DNA from: UBA2336 sp031395485
GTDB lineage: Bacteria; Bacteroidota; Bacteroidia; Cytophagales; Cyclobacteriaceae
Direction: 5' to 3'
Assembly: GCA_031395485.1 (NCBI GenBank)
Contig: JANNUS010000012.1
Location: 1 to 64,000, forward strand
Length of the DNA stretch: 64,000 nt
The notes under the pieces were generated by a model. It saw only the letters and a list, made by a program, of their open reading frames with translations. It was not told the origin of the DNA and ran no database searches. How positions within the stretch are numbered: the first letter of the stretch is position 1; each line of letters starts with the position of its first letter. A program made the position numbers and the translations under genes. This document shows positions 8,198-19,900 of the stretch, piece by piece.

Positions 8198-10429
8198 ATG
8201 ATGAAGCAAAAGACTTTTAAACTTATAGTAATCTGTTTGCTTACTATTTATGCTAACACCGCAGCAGCCCAACAGAGTAAGGTGGATTCTGCTATTATGT
8301 ATCTCAATAAGAGTTTTGCCACAAGCAAGCTTGACTCTGCCAGTTTCAGAGAAGCTGGTACATTGCTAAATGGATTATCATTTATTGATAGTCAAATTGT
8401 CCAGCTAGAAAGTGCTTTAAACAGTTTCAAAAACTGGGAAAGCAAAGAGGAACTTCATAATGTAAGGTTCAACATTCTGCCAGGCCTGATTAATTCAAAT
8501 GCCGACAAGGCCATCAGCTACGGTAAGCAGCAGATCGAGCAGTTAGAGAAAATAAACACTCCAGAGGCATCACGTATAAAATCCAAATATCTTAATTTTC
8601 TTCGATTTCCATTCAGGAATTCCAACAGACTGGAAGATGGTTTTCAGTATTACACGAAAAAGTTAAACGATTACAAAATTGAAAATGACTCTATGTGTAT
8701 AGCGCAGTGCTATTTTGTACTAGGTGGTTTTCATAGAATCTCCGGGCTGCTTGATTTGGCTATTTATAACATGAAAAAGTCGATCAGCTATACTGACTCA
8801 TCAAAAAATTTAGAAGGATGGGCCAACAATGTGGGTGTACTTGGATATTATTACTATTTGAAAGGGAGCCCAGAAGAATGCATAAGATACAATCGAATCG
8901 CAAACGTATTTTTTCATAAGCTAAAGAACGGCTATAGCATTCCATCACATAGAATTGTCCAAGCCATGCTGATGATGAATGAGTTGGACAGTGCCGCTTA
9001 TTTTATAACACTTGGTAATTCAGACTCATCGACTAGTGTACCGGGATATAAAGTTGCTGTTCTTCAAACAGAAGCCCAATTAAAAATTCAGTCAGGGTCT
9101 TTTACAGAAGCGGAAAGTCTATTGCAGCAATGCTGGGAACTAATCAGAAAAAATAATATTCGTGTAAATGCTTCATCAGGAACCATCGCTCCGGATTATT
9201 ATTTTGCCCAACTCCGTATTAAGCAAGGCAGATTACAAGAAGCCATTGATCTACTTACACAGGATATTTCAAGGCTGTTGAATAACCGGGTAGAAATCCT
9301 CAGAGATTACAGACTGATAGCGGAGTTGTATACAAAAATGGGCAATGGAAATAAAGCTGCTGAAGCCTATGCTATTTTTTTAGCTAAACAAGACAGCCTG
9401 CTGACCGATCAGGAAAAGTATCGTTCCATAAATTTTGAAGCCGAACAACAGATGAATGAAAAAGAACGTTCAATTGCCAGCCTGGAAAGTCAAAGCCGAA
9501 TTGCATCACTTTCCCGAAATTTTTTAATAGGAATAGCCGCATTGTTGTTACTGGTTGCCGGAGGCATTTACCAAAGGTTTCGTTTTAAGAAGAAGGCATA
9601 TCTGGTTCTCGAAAAAACATTGTCCGAATTAAAATCCACCCAGGCTCAACTCATCCAATCCGAAAAGATGGCTTCGTTGGGAGAACTGACTGCAGGCATT
9701 GCGCATGAAATTCAAAACCCGCTAAACTTTGTCAATAACTTTTCAGAGGTGAATACAGAACTGATCAAAGAGATACAAGACGAAAGACGTAAGACAAAAG
9801 ATAATCGTGATGAAGAACTTGAGAAAGATTTACTAAAAGACATATCGCTCAATCAGGAAAAAATAAATCACCACGGTAAGCGAGCTTCCGATATTGTAAA
9901 AGGGATGTTGCAACACAGTCGTAGCAGTAGTGGTGTAAAAGAGCTAACTAACATCAATGCCTTGGCTGATGAATATTTACGCTTGGCTTATCATGGCTTG
10001 CGCGCGAAAGACAAATCATTCAACGCTACCATGAAAACAGATTTTAATGAAAGCATTGGTAACATCAACATCATTCCGCAGGATATTGGCAGAGTGATAT
10101 TGAATTTGATTACGAATGCTTTTTATGCGGTGAATGAAAGGCTTCGACAATCTCAGCCTGACAGCCACTACGAACCAACAGTAACGGTAAGCACAAAAAA
10201 GTTAAGTGATAAAGTAGAAATCAGGGTGAAAGATAACGGAAACGGTATTCCAAAAAAAGTACTGGATAAAATCTTCCTACCCTTCTTCACTACCAAACCC
10301 ACTGGGCAGGGCACGGGCTTGGGATTAAGCATGAGTTATGAAATTGTAACCAAGGCACATCACGGAGAAATAAAAGTTGAAACCAAAGAAGGAGAAGGCA
10401 CGGAGTTTATTGTATTATTGCCAATATAA
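8198..10429 (+). CDS. TPR sensor histidine kinase
   Basis: 743 residues from ATG 8198 (a second ATG follows at 8201). An upstream in-frame ATG at 8150 lies inside the previous gene and would bury the signal peptide (FKLIVICLLTIYANTAAAQ), so I reject it. A TPR-like periplasmic region is followed by a membrane segment (LIGIAALLLLVAGGIY), HisKA with a His near residue 503 in AGIAHEIQNPL, and HATPase_c. It differs from its paralogues by a longer, charged insert after HisKA helix 1 (DERRKTKDNRDEELEKD) and by the G2 box GLGLSMSYEIVTKAHHGE. It starts 10 bp after the previous stop and is followed at once by two response-regulator genes, so all are probably one operon. Confidence 0.92.
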   Translation: MMKQKTFKLIVICLLTIYANTAAAQQSKVDSAIMYLNKSFATSKLDSASFREAGTLLNGLSFIDSQIVQLESALNSFKNWESKEELHNVRFNILPGLINSNADKAISYGKQQIEQLEKINTPEASRIKSKYLNFLRFPFRNSNRLEDGFQYYTKKLNDYKIENDSMCIAQCYFVLGGFHRISGLLDLAIYNMKKSISYTDSSKNLEGWANNVGVLGYYYYLKGSPEECIRYNRIANVFFHKLKNGYSIPSHRIVQAMLMMNELDSAAYFITLGNSDSSTSVPGYKVAVLQTEAQLKIQSGSFTEAESLLQQCWELIRKNNIRVNASSGTIAPDYYFAQLRIKQGRLQEAIDLLTQDISRLLNNRVEILRDYRLIAELYTKMGNGNKAAEAYAIFLAKQDSLLTDQEKYRSINFEAEQQMNEKERSIASLESQSRIASLSRNFLIGIAALLLLVAGGIYQRFRFKKKAYLVLEKTLSELKSTQAQLIQSEKMASLGELTAGIAHEIQNPLNFVNNFSEVNTELIKEIQDERRKTKDNRDEELEKDLLKDISLNQEKINHHGKRASDIVKGMLQHSRSSSGVKELTNINALADEYLRLAYHGLRAKDKSFNATMKTDFNESIGNINIIPQDIGRVILNLITNAFYAVNERLRQSQPDSHYEPTVTVSTKKLSDKVEIRVKDNGNGIPKKVLDKIFLPFFTTKPTGQGTGLGLSMSYEIVTKAHHGEIKVETKEGEGTEFIVLLPI

Positions 10430-10438
10430 TTAGATGCT

Positions 10439-10816
10439 ATGAAAATATTAATTGTAGATGACGAACAGGATATTAAGACTTTGTTTGAGCAGCGGTTTAG
10501 AAAGGAAATTAAGAGTGGAGAAGTGGAATTTGTATTCGCCTTTTCTGGTGAAGATGCCCTGGTGAAACTTAATAAATGGGAACATGAAGCGATGCTGATC
10601 TTATCAGACATTAACATGCCCGGCATGAGTGGGTTGCAACTATTGGAAGAGGTTAAAAAGAAATATAGTAAGCCACCTCCCGTGGTGATGATGATTACCG
10701 CTTATGGTGATGCTGAAAATCTTCGTATCGCCAATGAACTGGGTGCTGATGATTTCTTAACCAAGCCTCTTGACTTTAATAAACTGAAAGAAAAATTAAA
10801 CCTGAACAACGGATGA
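10439..10816 (+). CDS. Single-domain response regulator (CheY-like receiver)
   Basis: 125 residues forming one receiver domain: acidic pair DDEQD near the start, phospho-acceptor Asp57 in LILSDINMPG, the conserved Thr in MITAYGD and Lys in DFLTKPLDF. There is no output domain. It is the nearest regulator to the kinase array (9 bp after the last kinase) and overlaps the next gene by ATGA, so it is likely translated together with the cyclase. It could be a phosphate relay or sink, or act by protein contact. Confidence 0.95.
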   Translation: MKILIVDDEQDIKTLFEQRFRKEIKSGEVEFVFAFSGEDALVKLNKWEHEAMLILSDINMPGMSGLQLLEEVKKKYSKPPPVVMMITAYGDAENLRIANELGADDFLTKPLDFNKLKEKLNLNNG

Positions 10817-11853
10817 CAAAAATATTGGTAGCCGATGATGAGGCTGATTTGGAAATGCTCATCAAACAGAAATTCAGGCAAAAGATTCGTGAACAACACT
10901 ATGAATTTATTTTCGCATCCAATGGAAATGACGCCCTGGATAAGCTTGCCAAATTTCCCGATATCGATTTTGTGCTGAGCGATATTAATATGCCAGAAAT
11001 GGATGGATTAACGTTGCTGAGCCGGTTAAACGAGTCTAATCCACTTCTTAAAACAATTATGGTTTCTGCCTATGGCGATATGGATAACATTCGCACGGCC
11101 ATGAACCGTGGTGCGTTTGATTTTATCACCAAGCCAATCAATTTTGATGATTTGACTGTAACGATAGAAAAAACGATCAAGCACGTTGAGCAAATTCGTG
11201 AGACATTAAGGGCCATTAAAGAGAACAACATCATGAAGATGTATGTGGATCAAAACGTGTTAAGCTTTATGGGTGGTCGCGAGTTTGAGGCATCCATCAT
11301 GGCCAATGAAACGGTAGAGGCCACTGTAGCCTTTATTGATATCTGTGGATTTACTGCCATCAGTGAAACGGAAAAGGCGGATACAGTTGTAAAAATATTA
11401 AATGACTACTTTGATATCATCGTTAAGGAAATAATAGAACAAGGCGGTTATGTCGATAAATTTATTGGAGACGCCATCATGGCCGTTTTCCGTGGTGAGT
11501 ATCATTTGGATAGAGCCGTTGATGCATGCCTCACAGTGCGAACAAAGCTCAATGAGTTGCCAGCGCTAACAGCACATAGCAATTATGCGCCTAAAGTTTC
11601 AATCGGTGTTAATAGTGGTGAGATGGTTTCTGGCAATATTGGTTCGGCAACCTTGCGCAGGCTAGACTATACCGTAATTGGTGATATTGTCAATACAGCC
11701 CAACGGCTTCAGTCCGTGGCGAGTCCGGGGCAAATTATTATTAATGAAACTTCCTACGAAAAAATAAAGCAATCATTTAACTGCAGTAAATTGAGTGAAG
11801 TAACCTTGAAGAATAAGGCAAATCAAGTAACGATTTATAATGTGTTGGATTGA
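10813..11853 (+). CDS. Response regulator with class III adenylate cyclase output domain
   Basis: 346 residues: an N-terminal receiver (DDEAD, Asp57 in LSDINMPEMDG, Lys in FDFITKPINF), a short helical linker, and a class III nucleotide cyclase domain from about residue 165. Metal-binding Asp residues lie in FIDICGF and FIGDAIMAVF. The purine-selecting pair looks adenylate-type (Lys in VDKFIGD, Thr in DYTVIGD). The transition-state Asn and Arg are present in VNTAQRL. It therefore probably makes cAMP when phosphorylated. It is cytoplasmic, with no membrane segment. It overlaps the receiver gene by 4 bp and is the last gene of the kinase operon. Confidence 0.93.
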   Translation: MTKILVADDEADLEMLIKQKFRQKIREQHYEFIFASNGNDALDKLAKFPDIDFVLSDINMPEMDGLTLLSRLNESNPLLKTIMVSAYGDMDNIRTAMNRGAFDFITKPINFDDLTVTIEKTIKHVEQIRETLRAIKENNIMKMYVDQNVLSFMGGREFEASIMANETVEATVAFIDICGFTAISETEKADTVVKILNDYFDIIVKEIIEQGGYVDKFIGDAIMAVFRGEYHLDRAVDACLTVRTKLNELPALTAHSNYAPKVSIGVNSGEMVSGNIGSATLRRLDYTVIGDIVNTAQRLQSVASPGQIIINETSYEKIKQSFNCSKLSEVTLKNKANQVTIYNVLD

Positions 11854-11860
11854 GATAGTA

Positions 11861-13816
11861 TTATGCAGTAACCGAAGTTACTTCATTCACAAAATACATA
11901 TCTACTTCACCAATGTTTTTTGCTGATATTTTGCCGCGATGCGTGCACGCGTACTGATCTTTTATGAAAGCGTAAGTTGTTGAAGAAATATTAACCTTAC
12001 CAGCTTCTCCGCTTGATTCCATCCTGCTGGCAACATTTACAGTATCACCCCATATGTCATAGGCATATTTCCTTTTTCCTACGACTCCTGCAACAATAGG
12101 GCCTGTGTGAATTCCAATTCGTAAACCCCAATCTGGTTCTCCGTTTGCAATGCGATCAATGTTTTGTTTTTTCATATACGCTTGCATTGCCAACGCGGCT
12201 TTTACCGCATTTAATGGATGTGTATCATTTGCCAAGGGTATTCCTCCCGCACACATATAGGCATCGCCAATCGTTTTTATTTTCTCCAGACCATACTGGC
12301 CAACAATGTCATCGAACATGCCGAAGTAGTCATTGAGTTCAGCTACCAACGCCTGTGGGGTAAGTTTACCCGCAATGGTTGAAAAGCCTTTAAAGTCGGT
12401 AAATAAAACTGTCACATTTTCATAATAACGGGTTTTGGCAAAGCCACTGGTTTCTAATTCCCGTGCAGTCTCTTCCGGTAAAATGTTCAGTAGTAATTCT
12501 TTTGATCGATCGCGTTCACTCTGAATTATTTTATTTGTTCGTTGCGTGTACTTGTAACGTTTGTAAATTCCAATCACCATCAGGATCAAAAGAAATCCAG
12601 TAACTGCGGCAGCATAGTTTACAATTTTCTGTTGTTGAATGGTTGCAGCCTTCAGTGCTTGATCTTTCGTTAATAAATCAATCTCAGCTTCTTTCTTTCC
12701 AATGTCGAAATTGAATTGGAGCAGTTGTATTTTTTTGTCATTATCATTATTGTACAGTGTGTCTTTTATACTGGTAAAGAGCGTTTCGTACTCATACGCT
12801 TTTTTAAATTCGCCAAGTCGGGCATACAGACCGCTCAAGGCTTCATAAACCTCTTTTAATTCTTTACGTGCCGTTACTTCTTCAGCGAGTTTCTGGGCAC
12901 GCTGGTAGCTGGCTACAGCCGGAATAAGTTTTCCGTTTTTGCTTTGAGTTTCAGCTAATCCAATGATACTTTGTGCAAGTTCAAATTTTGCATCAGCACT
13001 TTCAGCAATTTTAATCGCCCGCTTGTGAAAGTCGTAGGCGCGTTCATACTCATCTTGCTGGGCGTATATATGTCCTAAAAAAGTTAACGGAAAGGTTGCG
13101 TCAATCGATTCCTCGTAAATGTTAAGGGAAGTTTCAAAATACTCAATGGCAGAATTAAAGAGTTTTTCCTTCATGTAAATCTCACCCACATTCATTGAGA
13201 CAGTAGCGACTCCATCGGGATAGTCTATTTCTTTGAATATAGGAAGTGCCTTCAGGAAATATTCAAGCGCTTTATCTTCGGTTGCAGGTTTATTATTATA
13301 AACTCCGCCAATGTTATTAAGTGCCGTTCCGATGCGCAGTTTGTCATTAATCTCTTCAGAAATCTGAAGGGAACGAAGGTAGAAATCAATCGCTTTTGTG
13401 TCCTCGCCTGCATTAAAATAGGAGGCACCCAGATTACTAAGAATATTGGCAATACCAGCCTTAAATTGAATTGAATCAAAAATGGCCAACGAGAATTGAA
13501 ACTGAATTACCGCCTCCGGATAGTTCGCTTGATAAAAATGCCCCAGTGCAATTGCTTTGTAGGCATAGGCTTCTCCTTTAGGAAAGCTAATTTTTTTAGC
13601 AAGGTTCTGAGCTTGGTTACCGTATTCGATTGCTTCCTGTATGTCTATATTGAGATGAGAAGAACTTAATGAAATAAGCGCGTTAACCTTAAGTGTATCG
13701 TTTTTAGTTGTTTCAATAATATACTTAATACTATCAAGCCTTTCATCTTGCCCAAAAGTATTTTGGGATAACAGAACTAAAAAAATGCAGGAAATTAATT
13801 TTTTAAAACGGTTCAT
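11861..13816 (-). CDS. TPR membrane protein with class III adenylate cyclase domain
   Basis: 651 residues: signal peptide (1-22), about eight TPR units (for example YFETSLNIYEE, YDFHKRAIKIAES), a coiled coil, one membrane helix near 395-415 (YAAAVTGFLLILMVIGIY), the signalling helix (LLLNILPEETARELE) and a cytoplasmic class III cyclase domain. Metal Asp residues lie in FTDFKGF and IGDAYM; Lys in EKIKTIGD and Asp in YDIWGDTVN form the adenine-type pair; Asn and Arg lie in VNVASRM. It is a cAMP producer sensing through its periplasmic TPRs (inference). It converges on the receiver-cyclase gene with only 7 bp between stops, so the two cyclases belong to one locus but to different transcripts. 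Confidence 0.92.
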   Translation of the reverse strand: MNRFKKLISCIFLVLLSQNTFGQDERLDSIKYIIETTKNDTLKVNALISLSSSHLNIDIQEAIEYGNQAQNLAKKISFPKGEAYAYKAIALGHFYQANYPEAVIQFQFSLAIFDSIQFKAGIANILSNLGASYFNAGEDTKAIDFYLRSLQISEEINDKLRIGTALNNIGGVYNNKPATEDKALEYFLKALPIFKEIDYPDGVATVSMNVGEIYMKEKLFNSAIEYFETSLNIYEESIDATFPLTFLGHIYAQQDEYERAYDFHKRAIKIAESADAKFELAQSIIGLAETQSKNGKLIPAVASYQRAQKLAEEVTARKELKEVYEALSGLYARLGEFKKAYEYETLFTSIKDTLYNNDNDKKIQLLQFNFDIGKKEAEIDLLTKDQALKAATIQQQKIVNYAAAVTGFLLILMVIGIYKRYKYTQRTNKIIQSERDRSKELLLNILPEETARELETSGFAKTRYYENVTVLFTDFKGFSTIAGKLTPQALVAELNDYFGMFDDIVGQYGLEKIKTIGDAYMCAGGIPLANDTHPLNAVKAALAMQAYMKKQNIDRIANGEPDWGLRIGIHTGPIVAGVVGKRKYAYDIWGDTVNVASRMESSGEAGKVNISSTTYAFIKDQYACTHRGKISAKNIGEVDMYFVNEVTSVTA

Positions 13817-13945
13817 TTATAAATAGCTGTTAAAAGTTACAAATCATTTAAATAATACCATTGGCTAAAATAGGTTATAAAAACAAATGAGGACATAATG
13901 CCCTCATTTATTTTCTTTCTCATAATTGTGACTGAATACCGTATT

Positions 13946-16900
13946 CTAATTTTTTAGAATTTTTGAGAACTTAATTCCATTCTCAGTATTCAATCGAAGA
14001 ATATAGTGACCTTTAATTAATCCTGAAATATCTAGTGCCAATCGATGTGTGCTATTGTCCCATGCTATTGGAACAGAATAGGTCTTTCCAGAAAAATCCA
14101 TCATAATAATTTCGTTAGGCTGGTATGAATCTTCTGGTAAGAGAATGAAGACCTCATTTATTCCTGGGTTCGGATATGACACTAACGTAGTTGAACTAGC
14201 ATTCTCACTTTTCTGCTGCTTAATAATATGCGGAGCATCATTCATTGAAGCTGTAGCGTATGAAGAGGAGGTTATTCTTCCCGAAAGTATTCCTGATTGA
14301 CCTTGTCCAGACCTTATGGCTATTTGCTGTGCTGACCAGTAGTCACTTAAAGAGGCATTAGCCGTCTTTGTTCCGGTTGCACCTTTGTCAGACTGGATGT
14401 AATAGGCCATCATATTGGATGTGAGGCCTTGTTGAGTATTCGGGTAATCATACACCTCAGTTGTTCCACTTGGTTCAGTCCAAGTCGCATCTTTTTTACT
14501 GGTATAGAATGCCATCACCAACGTGTTGCATGCACTGGTAGTAATGGACGGGGCAATTGCAGCAAAGCCCTGACCACCGGAGGCTCCAGTATGAGCATCG
14601 ATAGGATTGACAGGATCTGCACCCACTACGCGTGTAATGCCAATAGACCATTTTGGACTACTGGAAAGTAAAAAGGCATAGTTAGCTGGTTCATTTGTAG
14701 TCGCTACTTTAAAGTAGGTACTCATAGCAATATTATTAGCCTGATTCGTTTTTCGTATCAGGGTCCAACCAACCGGAGGAGTAGCTGATGCCGTGTTACC
14801 CCTCTCATACATTAACCCAACAATCAGCAAGTCACCAGACGTTGTGCTTGAAGGCTTAGTTACTATAGGAGTATTAGAACCTCCGCCCTGAGCTGTTTCA
14901 AAATCTAATTGAACAACTGCTGCAGATTTACAAACTATTGCCAACGAAGCAGTATTGGAGGAAGAATTGTAATTATTGTTTCCAATAAAATTGGCGACAA
15001 CTTCATAGGTTCCAAGTTCAACCGGAGCGGATGTTCCGCCTGGGGTATAGTTGATCGTTACAGCTGGGCTTAACACATCCGCAGGGCCTCCAACTCCATA
15101 CGCAAAACTAGTCGCAACCTTTGCAGTGCCATCGTAGTAAAAAGTACCACCGGTAACACTGACCGTTGAATTTGCTTTATTAATCGTGATCGATACTGTG
15201 CTTTCAGAACTATTGTAATTATTATTTCCTGCAAAAGCCGCTATCACTTGATACGTACCAGCATTGGTCGGTGCGGATGAGGTTGGGCCATATACTGTTT
15301 CTCCAGTACCAACGTAACCAAATGTTAATGCCGGACTTAGTGAATCTTCCAAGCCACCTACGCCATAGGCGAAGCCGGTTGCTACCTTTGCTGTTCTATC
15401 ATATTCAAATTCGCCTCCCATTATGCTCACGGTTGAGTTTGCTTTTTCAACTGTTAAGTTTCCATATGAATAGTTAACTACATAGTTAGTCGCTTCTCCC
15501 GGGTGCAATTCAGTGGCAACCAATTCAACATTAGGAATAATTTGATATGCGCCAACGGGTATAATACCCGTACTTTCTTTTAGATTACCCGCAGTATCTT
15601 TTAACTTAAAAGTAGTTGATGCAATGGTTGACTTGACATCATCCACATACTTAAATCCAGTCACCTCAATCGTGTATTCTGGCTGAGGTTCACCATACAC
15701 GATTTCTGCATCGTTACTGGTTACTGTCAGTGTATCTTTTAAGATGGTCAACGTTCCTATTCCGTAAGACACATCAAAATTGCTTGATAGCTCGGTGAGG
15801 AAAGCGCCCGGTACAATGGAGTGCGTACCCGCGGTTGTGCCTGTTACCATCGTGATGGAAAATAGTTCAGGTAACTCATAATATTCTACGCCATCTTCAA
15901 TTATTGGAGGTTCAGTATTGAATACATCCAATGAATCAATGATAACAACAGCATCTCTATTGCTGGATATACTATCACTTCCAACTGTTTCGCTATTGAC
16001 GAGTGCTCTGGAGTAATTTACAAGTGCCCGTGAGTTAACTAATGCCCGTGAGTAGTTAACCAACGCCCTTGAGTAATTTACTAATGCACGGGAATTTACT
16101 AGTGCTCTCGAGTTTACTAAGGCCCTTGAATAATTTACTAAGGCTCTTGAGTTCACCAACGCTCGCGAGTAGGAGGTAATCAGGTTTGCCGTATCAGGGC
16201 TTTCCTGATATTCGAAAATAGATTGCTTATCGAAATCTACCACGAAGGTTGAATCTACCACCGGAACACCATTGACAAGTGCACGGGAATAGTTTACAAG
16301 CGCGCGACTATTGACCAAAGCTCTTGAACTCACTAAGAAGCTTAGATTTTGCAGATCGGAATTAACCAAGGCACGAGAGTAATTCACAAGCGCTCGTGAG
16401 TCAACCAACGCAATGGCGTTGTCAGCAATAATAGCGTCATGATCAGCCATCAGCGTATTCAATAGAGCCTCTCTTGACTCAACCTTTGAATTATCGAATG
16501 CGTAGTTATAGGTAATCTGATTATCAAACTTTTCACCAAATACTGCTTCAAGATTATTCGGTGTAATCTTCAGTGGCATCTTCTCGATGGTCAGTAAGCC
16601 ATTTGTAAATGTGTAGTTATTGAGTTCCAAGAAGGAAATATCTAATGGGGTACTTACAGCAATCGTATACTTGTCAACATTACTAAGCGTGTTAGCGGGT
16701 GTTGTAAATTGAAGACTGGAAAGTCCTAACTCAGCAAGTGTTACTCCTGAATTTTCTGTAAGTGTATCGCCATTGACTAAAACTGTTGCCGTGAATTCAG
16801 GCATGTTCTCTCCGTACTTCTTATTCTTGTTATCCGCAAGCACCGTGATGTTTCTCTTAACAATGCCATAGAAGAATAAGGAATCAGAAGTTCCGCCATC

Positions 16901-19900
16901 CAATCCGCTGGGTGAAATAGCAGATGTTGAAACCTGAATAGGAGGGTTCCCATTAAATTCCGGAATAGTTGCCTGCAGTTCTGTTGAATTTACAAAAGTA
17001 GTTTCCAGCGAATCACCACGGAAAAGAACATCCGACCCGGAAGAAAAATTTTGACCTTGCACTGTCAAGACAAACGGAGAATCACCTGGGTTGATGTTTG
17101 CTGTATCGTAACTCAATGAAGTAATGGTAGGCATTGGCGTGGCAATCGTCAACAGTGACGCATCTGCCTGGATGAAGCCTGAACCAGATTTTGTATCAAT
17201 GCCAGTTTCATGCATGTCAAGTGCCGATCCTTTTAATACCTGACGAATTTCTTGAGGATTATAGACGTCTCCTAGATAATACTTAGCTCTTGCTTCTTGT
17301 AAAAGTGCAGCAACAGCTGCAGCATGTGGCGCGGCTGCTGATGTGCCAAAGAAATTATAAAACCCATCGCTTCCTGTTGCAAGATCTAAATCCACATCAA
17401 GGCCACCTAATTGTACAGTTGTATTAACTCCGTTTGGTGCGATGAAGTCTGGCTTATTGCGATTCTCACCATTAATACTCGTTCCTCCTGTGCTGGAAAA
17501 AGAAGCCACGGTAAATTCCTCTGCACCCGCTGGCCGCTTGTAGTCAAATTCAGCAGTATTACTGTAAAGTACGGCACCTACAGTTATTGCACCGCGTGCA
17601 TTCGCCTGACCTACAATAGTTGATGTGCCTGTGTTGTATTCGTTGAAAACAATTTTATCTCCGCGGAAGACAATGTATTTGAATTTTACATTATCGGAAC
17701 CTGCGGCACGAATCACCATGATATTCGTGGTTGATTCCGCATTCACCGTGAAGGGCAATACTTCTATTGGATCTCCTCCTAGGTTGTTTCGGTTAAAACC
17801 AAAGAGAGTAGCACCGGCATCATTGGTTAAATAAATATCCAAGTCATTCACCGTACCGGTTTGGGTTTGGCCTAATGAATAGATTGGATCTTCCCATTGC
17901 AATACGATAGTATATGTACCAGGGCCAACAGTAATATTTTGATAAATGTCGCCTCCGTTATAATTATGGGCGTTACCGATAATTCCCTGTGGAGCCGGAG
18001 CAGCAACAAACGTATTTTCATAGGATTTGCTTCCGAAGTTTCCAGCAGCGGTAAAATAGGAAACACCTTGTGCTGTTACGTAGTCTACGGCTTGTGCAAC
18101 TTTACCATCTTGAAAATAAGGTTCGGTTATGTACGTGATGTCATCAACAATAATAGTGCACGTGTCTTGCTGAAGTTCTTTAATACCTTTTGCGAAATCA
18201 CCTGCACTAATGAATCCAGTACGGAATGCCAACGTGGCATCGGGTGCAATGTCATGCACAATTTGCATCATGGCCCGTCCTTCATCAATGCCACCGAAAG
18301 GGGAATCTTTTAATACACGAACGTTTGGTGGAAGGTCATTATTAAGAACATTGGCTAAGGCAGGATTACCCGGTTGTTTATTATAGCTGTCGGATAAAAC
18401 TCCAACCTTAATTCCTTTTCCGCTGATGTCGTATCCAAGGCGTACCAAATCCGAGCGCATAGCTGCATCTCCTTTTGTATTGGTGACACCAACATTTCCT
18501 ACTGGAGGATAAGCAGGGCGAACATAGTTAATCAGATTCGGTAATTCATTTAACAGGGGAAGATTGGCAATCGGAAAGAATCCGGTAATGATTAATGAGT
18601 TTTCACCGTTATCAACTTCATCGGTTAATCCATAGGCTGCACTTCTTAATAATGTTAATAAAGCATCGTACTGATCAACAATTGATATCACTTCAATCAA
18701 TACCTTATCGGTAGATACGGTATAAATAAAATTACTGCTGGCTAAGCCATTCTTTCTAAAGCTTTCGTTAAGGGAGCTTAATTCGGAACCTATTAGTTCG
18801 TTTACTTTTCCTGAAGTTGGAGGTGTATAATACGGACAAATTTCTGAGTACGTAACCAGCACTTCGTCTATAGCATCGCAGGCAATGGAAGATGTTACTC
18901 CATAACTGTCTTTCGATATTACCGAGTAGATAGTGGAAGATGAAGGATTAACTGTGAGACTTTCATTTGAGCCTACAGCAATACCATTCGCAAACCATTC
19001 ATATGTATAGGGAGCTGTTCCTCCGCTGGCTATTGCTGTGAGCGTGGCCTCATTGTTTTGAAAACAAACTGTAGCATCGACTCCTGCACTAACACTTAGT
19101 GTAGGATTTACGTGAACAATTATTGCATCACTGTTTGAACACTGGTCAGCAGCCAGACTGGTGGCTGTTACGGTGTAAGTAGTAGTTGTTTGAGGAGTTA
19201 CTGTGATGGTTGATCCAATCATTCCGTTACTCCACACATATGCGTAAGAACCAGCGCCACCACTTGCCGAGGCAGTTAGGGTAACCGTGTTTTCATTTAC
19301 ACATACATAAACATCGGAGCCAGCATTAACTGCAGGTGGTGTTTTATTGAGCGTTACTAAAGCAATGTCAGATGATGAACATCCGCCATTAGAAGTAGTC
19401 ACAGTTAGGGTATAGGTTCCAGCTGCTGTTACGGTAGGCGTTGCTGTGGTTGCTCCCGCTGAAATATTTCCACCATTGGTGGCTACCCAGTTATAGGTTA
19501 CACCGGAAGTTGTTGAAGAACCATTTAGTTGAATGTTGGTGGTAGAACATGTTAATACTTTATCTGAACCAGCATTAGCGTTAGGAGGTGAACAATTTTG
19601 AAAAGGAGCATGAATAACTGAAACACCGCTCTGTATGTTTACCTGAGTTCCACTCCAAAGGGCACCGGTTATATCTGTGTTTCCAGTACCAGAACCAACG
19701 TTTATAGCTGCATACGGAGCCCAAACAGTTCCGAGCCATTTTGATTTTGAACTGGTAGATCCGTTGGTAATATCAAAAGCATAATTACCGGTTGTCAATC
19801 CTGTTCCATGAACTTCTGTAAAAATGCGCGAGGCACTACCTCCATTAATCATGTTAACACTTAACTTACTTAGTTTCACATTTTCGTGAACGTAAATCAG

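Noticed and set aside
10360..11853. Receiver-cyclase as a guanylate cyclase
   Set aside because: The Lys and Thr at the purine-selecting positions fit adenylate rather than the Glu/Cys pair of guanylate cyclases.
15995..16399. CRISPR-like array
   Set aside because: The unit is 18-21 bp, in frame, with synonymous variation and no spacers; it is a coding peptide repeat.
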